Assembly (NCBI GenBank): GCA_964426135.1
Contig: CAYRPN010000035.1
Location: 1-48,778, forward strand
Length of the DNA stretch: 48,778 bases
Source of the DNA: CAYRPN01 sp964426135
GTDB taxonomy: Bacteria; Planctomycetota; Phycisphaerae; Phycisphaerales; Phycisphaeraceae
Direction of reading: 5' to 3'
The position numbers and the translations under genes are program-made. The notes beneath the pieces were generated by a model that saw only the letters and a list, made by a program, of their open reading frames with translations, was not told where the DNA came from and did no database searches. Shown here one piece after another: positions 26,452 through 34,533 of this stretch (its first letter is position 1; the number at the start of each line of letters is the position of its first letter).

Positions 26452-26486
26452 ACGGATAAGGTAACACGTCCCGCCCGCGCCGGCGT

Positions 26487-27074
26487 TCACTTGACCCACA
26501 GCCCGCGCTTGTCCAGCCGCGCCTGGCGCTCGATCAGTTCGTAGCGCGCCAGGTGCTGATGCGGGAAGCGCCCGTCACAGCGCGCCAGCCCTTCGCCGAC
26601 GAGGCGCTCGTTGAGCACGGTGCCGTCGGGCAGTTGCACATACGCCAACAGACGCCCGTAGCGATCGCGCACTTCGTGCGATTGCAGCGTCAGCCGCACC
26701 TGCTGCCCGTGCGCGATGCGTCGGACGAATGCCTCGGCCTCGTCGGCGAGGGGTTCGGCGGGCCTGCCCTCGCGCGGCCTGGCGGATTCCGGCGCGTCCA
26801 CGCCCCACAGCCGGATGCGCGTCGTCGGCCGCTCGCCGTCCGGCTCATCGATGTCCAGCGTGTCGCCGTCCACCACGTACACGACGCGGAAGTTTCCATT
26901 CTCGTACCGCCGCCAGTCGCTCGCCTCGCGCAGAAGCCAGCCGCGGCGATCGGCATAAATCAGCACCGCCAGCAGCGCCAGCCCCACCGCGCCGCCGATC
27001 CATCGACGCCGCCGGCAGCGGCGGAGAAACGCGCTGACATCTGGCGCGGCGCGAGATGGGGCACTGCGCATCAT
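26487..27074 (-). CDS. Thermonuclease (SNase) family protein
   Basis: The 195-residue protein has a membrane anchor or signal segment (about 24-42) and then a staphylococcal nuclease-like OB domain: VVYVVDGDTLDI, TRIRLWGVDAPES, RDRYGRLLAYV with the catalytic Arg, and LNERLVGEGLARC. It is likely an extracytoplasmic nuclease held at the membrane. It lies 35 bases upstream of the alkyltransferase gene on the same strand and may be co-transcribed with it. Confidence 0.85.
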   Translation of the reverse strand: MMRSAPSRAAPDVSAFLRRCRRRRWIGGAVGLALLAVLIYADRRGWLLREASDWRRYENGNFRVVYVVDGDTLDIDEPDGERPTTRIRLWGVDAPESARPREGRPAEPLADEAEAFVRRIAHGQQVRLTLQSHEVRDRYGRLLAYVQLPDGTVLNERLVGEGLARCDGRFPHQHLARYELIERQARLDKRGLWVK

Positions 27075-27110
27075 TCGCGGGAATCATAGACGCGAATCGC
27101 ACCGATTAGG

Positions 27111-27236
27111 AATGGGGCCGAAATAGGTTCCCGATTTAGCCGGCGGGCTTGCCCGCCGAGGGCGTCTCGGCGGGCAAGCCCGCCGGCTAAATGGGGGACC
27201 GACATTTCGGGAAGTTATTTCGACTCCATTCCTTAC
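27111..27236. repeat. Large inverted repeat of two facing ATTTAGC hairpin elements
   Basis: The left arm, from about 27111, reads GGAATGGGGCCGAAATA then ATTTAGCCGGCGGGCTTGCC. The right arm, ending at about 27236, is its reverse complement with a few changes and about 14 extra bases. The right half recurs at 1-65. The whole region could form a long cruciform. It overlaps the 3' end of the propeller gene by four bases. Confidence 0.75.
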
Positions 27237-28294
27237 TTCAGCTTCGGCGCGGTGGTTTCCGGAGAGACGACGGTCTGCCCATGCTCCGACCAGCGCGCTT
27301 TGTAGACCTTGGCAGTGGGGAACTGCAGGTCATCGCTTTCACCGAGCAGCCTGACGCGCGTCGTCCACCAGATATCGCCCTGCGGCTGCACGTAGGCGAT
27401 CATCTTCGATTCCGGATGCACGCTGATGCTCTTGATGTGCTCGTGCGTTCCGATGATCGGGTGCTGCTTGAAACGCTTGGTCTTCGTATCGAACACCCAC
27501 ACGCCGTCCGCCATCGTGATGAAGAGCTCCGTGGTGCCCGGCACCGGTGCGATGTCGTGGCCGTCTTTGCCGGACAGCGGAAACGACTGGAGCAGTTCCA
27601 GTTCCGGCTTGCGCGTGGACCAGTTCACCAGCGTGTAAGCGCGCAGTTCCTTCCAGCCGAGCGCCCAGAGAATTTTCGCATCCTTGTCCCAGTACGCGCC
27701 GTGCGCCGACGGCAGCGTGTCCTTGAACACCGGGGCGTCGGGATTGCCCAGGTCGTAGATCAGCACGGTGCCTTCTTTGTCGTTGGTGCCGACGATGACG
27801 ATGCGATTGTCCGGCAGCAGATCGCCGGAATAGGCACGCACCTGGAGCTGGGCATAAAACTCGACGCGCTTGGATTCGCGGTTCACGACGACCACGCCGC
27901 CCTCTTTCGCCGTGATCAGAAAACGCCGGCCGTGATCGAGCGGCTTGCACTCGGAGATCATCTTGAAAAGAGTCTTGGCGCGGTCGTTCATTTCCTTGCG
28001 ATCGACCGCCTTCCACGACCAGACCACGTCGGTGGATCGCTTGATGGACTGCGTTTTCTCATCGGGCATGACGAGGACGATCGAGACGTCTTCGCCGCCG
28101 GTCACGATTAGTTCGTTGGCGGTGACGGTCTTCGTGGTGCCCGGGCGCGGCGCGGAGGGCCTGGGGGTGCCGGGCTTGGGAGCCTGCGCGACTGCGGCGC
28201 TGGGCCCGCTGGCGACGTCCGGCACCAGGGATGTAGCCGCGCCCACCAGCACGAACATGAGCGCAAGGGTCAGGATGAACCGGCGTGTGGACAT
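27233..28294 (-). CDS. Secreted beta-propeller-like protein (DUF6528-like)
   Basis: The 353-residue protein has a signal peptide (about 1-35) and a Pro/Thr-rich linker, then repeated beta blades: ELIVTGGEDVSIVLV, VVWSWKAVD, then GRRFLITAKEGGVVVVNRES and RIVIVGTNDKEGTVLIYDLG. The pattern resembles DUF6528 propellers known from Bacteroidetes and planctomycetes; I am moderately sure of that name. An SD GGAGG 6 bases before the ATG at 28294 sets the start, correcting a TTG two codons earlier. The role is unknown; extracytoplasmic binding is inferred. Confidence 0.7.
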   Translation of the reverse strand: MSTRRFILTLALMFVLVGAATSLVPDVASGPSAAVAQAPKPGTPRPSAPRPGTTKTVTANELIVTGGEDVSIVLVMPDEKTQSIKRSTDVVWSWKAVDRKEMNDRAKTLFKMISECKPLDHGRRFLITAKEGGVVVVNRESKRVEFYAQLQVRAYSGDLLPDNRIVIVGTNDKEGTVLIYDLGNPDAPVFKDTLPSAHGAYWDKDAKILWALGWKELRAYTLVNWSTRKPELELLQSFPLSGKDGHDIAPVPGTTELFITMADGVWVFDTKTKRFKQHPIIGTHEHIKSISVHPESKMIAYVQPQGDIWWTTRVRLLGESDDLQFPTAKVYKARWSEHGQTVVSPETTAPKLK

Positions 28295-28343
28295 GGCCAA
28301 CCTCCAGGAACCAGAAAAACAGGAACCACAAAAAGTGATTCGC

Positions 28344-28580
28344 CTCTAAAGCGACAGCGCTAGATTCGGTTCCGTACTCCCCTCCCTCACAGCGCTAGAT
28401 TCGGTTCCGTACTCCCCTCCCTCTTAGGGAGGGGCAGGGGGAGGGTCGGGCATACGGCCTGAATCGAAGCACAATCATGCTGTGCGCCCGACCCTCCCCT
28501 AACCCCTCCCTAAGAGGGAGGGGAATCGGAAAAGAGGGAATTCCACGGGCTTCTCGCGCGTCTAGCGCTGTCGCTCTAGA
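28344..28580. repeat. 240-bp nested inverted repeat with internal duplication
   Basis: The outer arms at 28344-28364 and 28561-28580 contain GCGACAGCGCTAGA and its complement. Inside, CCCTCCC-rich arms (about 28410-28450 and 28480-28527) pair again. The left arm has a 34-bp direct duplication (28354-28387 and 28390-28423). It fills most of the gap upstream of the propeller gene; no coding sequence is seen. Confidence 0.75.
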
Positions 28581-28679
28581 ACCAGATCGGACGCATGGAA
28601 CGTCCATAAGAGTTATAGGCCGATGCGAAGCGAGATGATTGGCGGAGGGAAGGGAGAAGTTTCAGCGTTTGAAAGGTTC

Positions 28680-28762
28680 AAAGTTTCAGGTGTCTCAAAC
28701 TCTGAACCGCTGAAACTCTGAGACTCTGAAACTCTGAGACTCTGAAACTCTGAAACTTTGAA
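28680..28762. repeat. 8-mer array behind ftsW
   Basis: Units alternate between ACTCTGAA and ACTCTGAG for roughly eight repeats, ending 10 bases before the ftsW stop codon. Confidence 0.75.
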
Positions 28763-28772
28763 ACCTCCTCAC

Positions 28773-29945
28773 CTACGCCGATGCCGTCAGCGTTCCCGCC
28801 AGCGGCGCGAGTTCTTCTTCGTCGAGCTGCGCGAAGTAGTTCGCCTGATCGATCGACGCCGCCAGCCCGATGGCGAACGCCGTCACGATCCAGCCGGTGC
28901 CGCCGGCCGAGAGCAGCGGCAGCGCGATGCCTTTGGTCGGCACGACCACGGTTACGACCGCGATGTTGATCACCGCCTGGATCACCAGCGTCGCCACGAT
29001 GCCCAGCGACACCAGCCGGCCGAACTTGTCCTTGCAGTCCTTCACAATGCTGATGCCCGCCCAGAGCATGCCCAGGTACAGCGCGATGATGAGCAGGCAA
29101 CCGGGCAGGCCCAGTTCCTCGGCAATGTTGGCGAAGAGAAAGTCGCTGGTGTCCGTGGGCAGGTAGCCGAATTTCTGGATGCCGTTGCCCAGCCCCTTGC
29201 CGGTGACGCCGCCCTCGGCGAAGGCGATCAGGGACTGGATCGCCTGATAGCCGCTGCCGCGTGCGTCGTCCCACGGATGCAGAAACGTTTCGAGCCGTTC
29301 CATGCGGTGCGGCTTCATCAGCACCGCGCCGACCACCGCCGCGGCGATCGGCGGAATCATCATCAGGAAGTGCCACACGCGCGAGCCGCCGGCGATCAGC
29401 AGGATGCACGCGACCACGCCCATCAGCGCGGCGGTGCCCAGGTCTTCCAGCACGACCAGCGCGGCGCACGCACCGACCAGCATCAACGCCGGCAGCGTGC
29501 CCTTGAAAAACTTCGGCATCGCTTCGTGGCGCACGGAGCAGTACCAGGCGAGGACGAGCACGATGGCCCACTTGGTCAGTTCGCTGGGCTGGAAGTTCGT
29601 CTCGAACCCGCCGCCGCCGACGCGCAGCCAGCGCCGGGCGCCGTTGATCTCCAGGCCGATGCCCGGCACCATCGCCACCGCGACCAGCCCCAGCGAAACG
29701 ACCAGCAGCCAGATCACGGGATTGAGCCACCAGCGCACCTCAAGCGACTGCCGGAGATTGATGCGGCTGGCGGCGAGCATGACGAGCATGGCGATGGTCG
29801 CGTGGATGACGTGCTTGCTGGTCAGGAGCGACTGCACCTCGAAGCGCGGGCCGTTGATGCGCATGTCCGCGGAATGCACCATGACCACGGCGATGCCGAG
29901 GAAGGCGATGACGATCAGTTGCAGCAGATGGCCGGCGCGGAGCAT
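28773..29945 (-). CDS. ftsW: FtsW/RodA/SpoVE family cell-cycle protein
   Basis: SEDS proteins polymerise peptidoglycan glycan strands in the inner membrane. The 390-residue protein has about ten hydrophobic segments and the diagnostic blocks INGARRWLRVG, NFQPSELTKWAIV, GYQAIQSLIAFAEGGVTGKG with the following GIQKFGYLPTDTSDFLFA, and PTKGIALPLLSAGGTGW. Loop length and the INGARRW block favour FtsW over RodA, without proof. Its presence fits an organism keeping a peptidoglycan wall. Upstream on the same strand is the TOPRIM gene; 48 bases separate them. Confidence 0.9.
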   Translation of the reverse strand: MLRAGHLLQLIVIAFLGIAVVMVHSADMRINGPRFEVQSLLTSKHVIHATIAMLVMLAASRINLRQSLEVRWWLNPVIWLLVVSLGLVAVAMVPGIGLEINGARRWLRVGGGGFETNFQPSELTKWAIVLVLAWYCSVRHEAMPKFFKGTLPALMLVGACAALVVLEDLGTAALMGVVACILLIAGGSRVWHFLMMIPPIAAAVVGAVLMKPHRMERLETFLHPWDDARGSGYQAIQSLIAFAEGGVTGKGLGNGIQKFGYLPTDTSDFLFANIAEELGLPGCLLIIALYLGMLWAGISIVKDCKDKFGRLVSLGIVATLVIQAVINIAVVTVVVPTKGIALPLLSAGGTGWIVTAFAIGLAASIDQANYFAQLDEEELAPLAGTLTASA

Positions 29946-29993
29946 GGGGGAATTATCGGCTTCAAGACTCTCAACCCCGCAAAGATCGACTCA

Positions 29994-30728
29994 TCACATG
30001 AGTGATGCGGCGACCCGCCACGCATCGGCGGATTCCAAGCGTTCTCGAAGCGCGCCGACCAATCGGGGATCAGCCCAAACAATCTCATAGAAGGCGTCGC
30101 AGTTGTGCGCGGCGTACCAACCCGCCATGAAGGACCATGCAAATTCCTTAGCCCCCGACTCGGCGGGATTCGGGCGCGAGTCGAGCCACCGCTGCACAGG
30201 TTCCGCCCGTTCGGGATAGGCAGCCGCCATAGCGGCACAAACCAATCGTTCCAAGCTCTGCTGGCGCGGAATTCCAACTTGCGATGCATCATTCGCTTCC
30301 CAGCGAACCAGCCACACACGCGTCGCACCTTGATCAACTTCAATCCAGCCATCGGCATGAATCGCAGCCCCAGCGTTGACCATCCGGGTCTGATGCAGGA
30401 CGTCCTGAACGCGCAATCCAGTAGCACCTCCCGATGCCATGTAATCGAGGTCTGGATCAACGTTGATGACCAAAGTTCGCAGCGTTGGTTCGACCTGACG
30501 ATCATCAAGTCTCATTCGAGCGGTCTTGAGTATGTTGCCGCGACCTTTGCACGGCACCAATCGAATGAACTTGCCGTCTGGTGATTGAAATCCGAACTCC
30601 GACCTCGTCACAGGCCTGTTCATGGGATCTTGCGTTGAGTCGACGCAGCCGAGGTGTTTCAGCCAACCCTTCCAAAAAGCTCGATCGTGATACCCTTCGC
30701 ACAGCACGATGGATTGTCCCGGAATCAT
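29994..30728 (-). CDS. TOPRIM-like protein paired with an OLD-type ATPase
   Basis: The 244-residue protein opens with SIVLCEGYHDRAFWKGW, the TOPRIM-type Glu motif, and later has TLVINVDPDLDYMASG, the DxD metal-binding strand. The C-terminal half is helical (CAAMAAAYPERAEP, SFMAGWYAAHNCDAFYE). This suits a metal-dependent nuclease of the kind found as the second gene in split OLD systems; I do not recognise the exact family. Its ATG overlaps the stop of the ATPase gene (ATGA), so translation is coupled. Base composition is visibly lower in GC than in flanking housekeeping genes, which suggests acquisition. Confidence 0.65.
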   Translation of the reverse strand: MIPGQSIVLCEGYHDRAFWKGWLKHLGCVDSTQDPMNRPVTRSEFGFQSPDGKFIRLVPCKGRGNILKTARMRLDDRQVEPTLRTLVINVDPDLDYMASGGATGLRVQDVLHQTRMVNAGAAIHADGWIEVDQGATRVWLVRWEANDASQVGIPRQQSLERLVCAAMAAAYPERAEPVQRWLDSRPNPAESGAKEFAWSFMAGWYAAHNCDAFYEIVWADPRLVGALRERLESADAWRVAASLM

Positions 30729-31696
30729 CGCAAGTCCTCCTCGATTTCCTGTCGGGCGAACTTGACATCGTCGCCCGACCTGCGATGGGCGCTGAAAACA
30801 CCGTCACGCAACTGCGTGCGAAAGAGCGCGAGATCGGAGAGGCGATCTTTGGGTGATGTTCGAACAAGAGCGTCGATCAGTTCGAGACTGTGCGTCGTCA
30901 TGATGATCTGAGCTCCCTGTTTAATCGCAGCCCAAATGGCAGTCGCTCCTTGTTGGATCGCGGCGGGATGCTGGTGAGCTTCCGGTTCCTCCAAAAGCAC
31001 AACTCCTCCTCCGACGGAGGCGAGGTGAAAGCAAATCCGAAATAGCGTGTGGACGCCATCACCAGCAAACGCCACGGGCACGCTGTGATCCGCAAAGACG
31101 AGATGAACTACCGGCTTGCCGCCGTCTTCAAGAATCTCAATATCCGTTAGCCCGGGGACAACTGCCTTGATCAATCCCTTCGCCTGCTGTCGACGGCCAC
31201 CCTCTACGGCATCGGAGTAAAGCCGAGACATTGGAACGTCTAAAGTAAAAGTCCGCGCATCGACGAGTCGAATGTCAGTAATCCCCGACATTGCCAATGG
31301 TGTCTGCGATGGCGGGGAATCCTTTCCTGGAAAGGCAATCTGCCCGGTACCTACCCCCTTAATCTCGAATGTCATCAAGTATTTGGCCCCGCCACTCTCG
31401 GCGCCACTTAGCACGAACTCACGGCTACCACTTGATGACGTCAACGATATCCGGCAACCTCCTCGCCCACCTCGCCACAGTAACCAACGGGCAGCGCGAG
31501 GTATCTGTTGTTCACGGCGATTGACCGCCTGCCAGATGGCTTGGCTCGGTTGCGAACTCGCTCCAATTAAGACTGCTTCCAATACAGAACTCTTCCCGCA
31601 ACCGTTGGGGCCAACGAGAACTGATAGAGGCGCAAGATCGTCAACTTTGCCGTCGGCAATACCGCGCATACCTTGAATCTTGACAGACTTGATCAC
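30725..31696 (-). CDS. AAA/ABC-type ATPase, OLD-like, probable defense module
   Basis: The 323-residue protein has SVKIQGMRGIADG at the N-terminus and a Walker A LVGPNGCGKSSVLEA. A long middle part follows, then the Walker B GGGVVLLEEPEAHQHP and the switch His in IIMTTHSLELIDAL. This is the SMC/OLD-like ATPase fold of overcoming-lysogenisation-defect and related anti-phage systems. The GTG at 31696 has GGAG 7 bases upstream and is preferred to a GTG at 31726 that overlaps clpP. The TOPRIM gene follows with a 4-base overlap. The ATPase class is sure; the defense role is inferred. Confidence 0.75.
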   Translation of the reverse strand: MIKSVKIQGMRGIADGKVDDLAPLSVLVGPNGCGKSSVLEAVLIGASSQPSQAIWQAVNRREQQIPRAARWLLWRGGRGGCRISLTSSSGSREFVLSGAESGGAKYLMTFEIKGVGTGQIAFPGKDSPPSQTPLAMSGITDIRLVDARTFTLDVPMSRLYSDAVEGGRRQQAKGLIKAVVPGLTDIEILEDGGKPVVHLVFADHSVPVAFAGDGVHTLFRICFHLASVGGGVVLLEEPEAHQHPAAIQQGATAIWAAIKQGAQIIMTTHSLELIDALVRTSPKDRLSDLALFRTQLRDGVFSAHRRSGDDVKFARQEIEEDLR

Positions 31697-31722
31697 TGGC
31701 GAACTCCGGAGATAGTCAAAGT

Positions 31723-32454
31723 TCACACCACCGGCGTCCCCTCCGTCGACGGCGGCGCGGTCTCCGCCGTGAGCACTTCATCCACCAGACCGTACGCCTT
31801 CGCCTCGGCGGCGCCGAAATACTTGTCGCGCTCGCTGTCGCGCTCGATGTCGCTCAAGGGCCGGCCGGTGCGGGCGGCGAGAATCTCGTTGAGCACCTGC
31901 TTGTTCTTGAGGATTTCCTCCGCCTGGATCTGGATGTCCGACGCCTGGCCGGTGACGCCGCCGTAGGGCTGGTGGATCATGACGCGGGCGTGGGGCAGCA
32001 TGTAGCGTTTGCCCTTCTTGCCGGCGGCGAGGATCACCGCGCCGCCGCTGTAGGCTTTGCCGATGCAGAAGGTGCCCACGTCGCAGCCGAGGAAATTGAT
32101 CGTGTCGTAAATCGCCAGCGTGTCGTCGACGCTGCCGCCGTGGCTGTTGATGTAGAGGTTGACGTCGATGCCCTTTTTCTGGTTCTGCAAATAGAGCATG
32201 GACATGATGACGCGGGTGGCCGAGACGTAGTTGATCTCGCCGACGAGGAAGACGATGCGGTTTTCGAGCAGCAGCTCGTCAATCGTCATCTCGCGGTAGC
32301 GCTGCATCGGAGCGCCGGCGATCTGCCCGGCGCCTTGCGGCTGCAGGTACTGAGCCAGCAGGTGCGGCGGAATCTGGCCCGCCAGATTGCCCAGCGGACC
32401 GAAGGGCGAGGACACCGGAGCGACGCGGGAATCGTGGGGCAATGCAGCGTTCAT
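31723..32454 (-). CDS. clpP: ATP-dependent Clp protease proteolytic subunit-like protein
   Basis: ClpP forms a tetradecameric serine protease working with ClpX or ClpA. The 243-residue protein has a 50-residue N-terminal extension, ENRIVFLVGEINYVSA, INSHGGSVDDTLAIYD, CIGKAYSGGAVILAAG with the nucleophile Ser, YMLPHARVMIHQPYGG with the His, and the ERDKYF Asp region. The nucleophile elbow reads AYSGG where most ClpPs have AASMA or AASAG. The ATG at 32454 begins the extension. Planctomycetes often carry several clpP paralogues; this could be one. Confidence 0.88.
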   Translation of the reverse strand: MNAALPHDSRVAPVSSPFGPLGNLAGQIPPHLLAQYLQPQGAGQIAGAPMQRYREMTIDELLLENRIVFLVGEINYVSATRVIMSMLYLQNQKKGIDVNLYINSHGGSVDDTLAIYDTINFLGCDVGTFCIGKAYSGGAVILAAGKKGKRYMLPHARVMIHQPYGGVTGQASDIQIQAEEILKNKQVLNEILAARTGRPLSDIERDSERDKYFGAAEAKAYGLVDEVLTAETAPPSTEGTPVV

Positions 32455-32612
32455 CGAGCGGACCTTTCTATACAAATCCTGGGCTGAGCGAATCCTGGTC
32501 TGGCATGGGGACTTCAGTCCCCATGCGGGGACATCCATGCGAGGCCCCCATGCGTGGGCATCATAGCGGTGTGACCGCGTCGATGGTATCGGCGTTCCGT
32601 TCCAGCGCATTG

Positions 32613-32640
32613 AAAACGGACGCGCCCGGCGCGTCCGTTT
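32613..32640 (-). terminator. Rho-independent terminator between the coiled-coil gene and clpP
   Basis: A perfect 12-bp stem (AAACGGACGCGC and its complement) with a 3-base loop is followed by TTTT on the minus strand. It would end transcription of the gene at 32811-33107. It could also act on the plus strand (TTTCG). Confidence 0.7.
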
Positions 32641-32723
32641 CGTGGGTTATTCAAATGAGTGCGAAATTGAACCTGCGGGACACGCGATGCGTCGTTCGTG
32701 CGTGATTCGTTGGGCCAATCGGA

Positions 32724-32812
32724 GCGGGGCAAGCCCCGTCGCTAAACGGTTCCATTTTTCTTCCGTCCTCTGTCCTCTGTCTTCTGTCCTCTGCCTTCTG
32801 TCCCCCGCTCTC
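32724..32812. repeat. GTTTAGC hairpin plus TCCTCTG heptads
   Basis: A minus-strand GTTTAGC (32741-32747) adjoins hairpin GGGGC-AA-GCCCC. Next comes a degenerate array of 7-mers (TCCTCTG, TCTTCTG, TGCCTTC) from about 32757, running to the stop codon of the coiled-coil gene. Confidence 0.7.
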
Positions 32813-33107
32813 ACGCCGCGTCGCCTTCGCTCATTTCGTCGGGCCGGCCGGAACGGTCCTGCTCCAGCATCTTGCGCAGGTACGCGTTTTCCCGGCGGGT
32901 CGCTTCCAGATCGAACACGAGATACTTGATCGACAGGCGCAGGTAGTCGAGGCTTTCCTGCAGGTCATGGACGGTCTTGCGGAGTTTCTGGTGCCGCTCC
33001 TGGGTTTCGTTCGCCAGGGCGGTCAGTTTCTCGCGCTCGCTGACGGGCAGGGTAGAAATCTCGCCCATCAGTTCCGCCAACTTCTTCTGGAACACGGTTT
33101 CGTCCAT
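32811..33107 (-). CDS. Small coiled-coil protein, unknown function
   Basis: The 98-residue protein is almost entirely helical and charged: FQKKLAELMGEISTLP, TQERHQKLRKTVHDLQES, LRLSIKYLVFDLEATRREN, AYLRKMLEQ. Heptad spacing of Leu suggests a coiled coil. I recall similar short proteins with a SIKYLVFDLEATRREN-like stretch in planctomycetes, without a known role. The ATG at 33107 has GGGAG 9 bases upstream, better than 33116. It has its own terminator at 32613-32640. Confidence 0.7.
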   Translation of the reverse strand: MDETVFQKKLAELMGEISTLPVSEREKLTALANETQERHQKLRKTVHDLQESLDYLRLSIKYLVFDLEATRRENAYLRKMLEQDRSGRPDEMSEGDAA

Positions 33108-33649
33108 GGTTGTCATCTCCCGATGATCGTTGAGCAAGGTTGTCTTCGTGGCGGCGGTCCACCAAACCGCTACCGTCACAACCAGTGTACCACAAGGGGT
33201 ATGCCGACCGGAAAGCCGCGGCGGCCCGACGGCGCAGGAACCACAAAAAGCCCATGAATTCGAGGGTTTTCCGCACGATCGGCCCGCAAGCGTGAAAATG
33301 AACAACGTTCGCTTTGTGCGAGATGTTGCGAAAAAGCAACGCACAGGAGGCGTGCCGGAACGCGATGTCAGCAGGATCGCGATGTCAGCAGGAGCGCGAC
33401 CCTCGCGCCGCGTGGTTCGCCGACAGGATCGGACGAGGGGTTGGGTTCTGATCTCTCGCTGTCAGTCTGGAATCGCCTTGAGAACGAGCTGCCTGCTCGC
33501 GGTTGCCATCGGCTTGATCGCCGCCGCAACCAGGCTGGGCGATAGCCTGATCCTCGGCGAAGTGAAGATGAATGCCTTCAGCGGCCTGCGGGGCGAGGAC
33601 TGCGGGGGATTCGTCAAGAGCGGCAAAGGGCCGGATAGTGAGGTGCGAT
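33108..33649. other. Gap without a recognisable gene
   Basis: Several open frames exist on both strands, but none shows a family motif. On the plus strand around 33478-33570, LLAVAIGLIAAATRLGDSLI is faintly reminiscent of the C-terminus of pantothenate synthetase, too weak to call. A 15-base match (AGGAACCACAAAAAG) is shared with 28321. Confidence 0.5.
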
Positions 33650-34234
33650 TCACACCCCCGCCGTCGCCTCTTCCAGCGCGACGTGTTTGGCCCGGATCGC
33701 ATGCTCGGACAGATAATCGACCAGCATGGAGATGTAGCTGGCGGAGATCATCGACAGGTGTTCGCAGCCGAGCTTGCGGCGGACATCCATGACCGCCTGC
33801 TCGCTGGGGCCTTCGATTTCCACGAAATGGCCCAGGTAAGGCAGCGTGTCGAGTTCGACATTGCAGCCATCGAGTTTCCAGCGATGCCGGCGCTTTTCAA
33901 AGCTGAGCACGGCGACGAAGCCCAGCGCGGTCAGCAGCTCGGCTGCGGCGCGGGCGTTGCCGACGGTGACCTCGGTCTCGTCGCGGGTCTTGATCTTGCC
34001 GTGGGCGCGCGGGCCTTTGTGCGTGATGGTGGCGCTGACGAGCGAGCCATCGACGGATTTTTCCAGGCGCACACGCAGGCCCTCGTCGGCGGATTTCAAG
34101 TCGCCGGCGGGGGTGTCGAAGAAGGTGTTGACTTCCAGAAGATCAGCCACTTCCCGGGCGCCGGCGGCGGCGAGGCGGGACTTGAGACCGGACAGATCGT
34201 CCAAACGCATCTTCGCTTCGATTTCAACAGCCAC
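33650..34234 (-). CDS. cyaB: CYTH domain / class IV adenylate cyclase-like protein
   Basis: The 194-residue protein begins MAVEIEAKMRL, the ExExK signature of the CYTH (CyaB/thiamine triphosphatase) tunnel fold. It continues with LEVNTFFDTPAGDL, EGLRVRLEKS, THKGPRAHGK, LSFEKRRHRWKLDG and LPYLGHFVEIEG, which line the tunnel with basic and acidic residues. It would act on a phosphorylated nucleotide or triphosphate in the cytoplasm; whether it makes cAMP or hydrolyses triphosphates cannot be told. It is divergent from the DUF2617-like gene across 300 bp. Confidence 0.85.
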   Translation of the reverse strand: MAVEIEAKMRLDDLSGLKSRLAAAGAREVADLLEVNTFFDTPAGDLKSADEGLRVRLEKSVDGSLVSATITHKGPRAHGKIKTRDETEVTVGNARAAAELLTALGFVAVLSFEKRRHRWKLDGCNVELDTLPYLGHFVEIEGPSEQAVMDVRRKLGCEHLSMISASYISMLVDYLSEHAIRAKHVALEEATAGV

Positions 34235-34493
34235 GGGTCACGTCCTTCTTGGGGTGGTTCTGCCTCATTCCTATCGGCGATTGCAGGGGCTGAGGGTTGG
34301 GGGTTGAAGGCTCGTTGCCAGGGTTTGGAGCACGAGGGGCCGGGGCGAGAGGCTAGGCCGAACCTCGGCCCTGATCCCATAACTCCCTCTCGCCCTCCGT
34401 TCTCGGACGAACTGCGTCATTTCACCCACCCTGGTGCAAAAAAATGCGGAAAAAAACGCAAATTGCATCTCCCCATTTCGTAACGAGCCCGCT

Positions 34494-34533
34494 ATACTAC
34501 GAATCCTGTTGACATTCTCACCGAGGATTAACC
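34494..34533 (+). promoter_or_regulatory. -10 box and ribosome binding site for the gene at 34534
   Basis: TATACT at 34494-34499 is a strong -10 candidate in an A/T-rich stretch with an A-run upstream; the -35 is not clear at 17 bp. GAGG (34524-34527) lies 6 bases before the ATG. Confidence 0.5.

Noticed and set aside
28680..28762. CRISPR array
   Set aside because: Units are 8 nt with no spacers; like the other arrays here it is a simple tandem repeat. No cas gene is present.
33478..33600. Pantothenate synthetase C-terminal fragment
   Set aside because: Only a faint similarity (AAATRLGDSLI) with no other PanC motif nearby; too weak to annotate.
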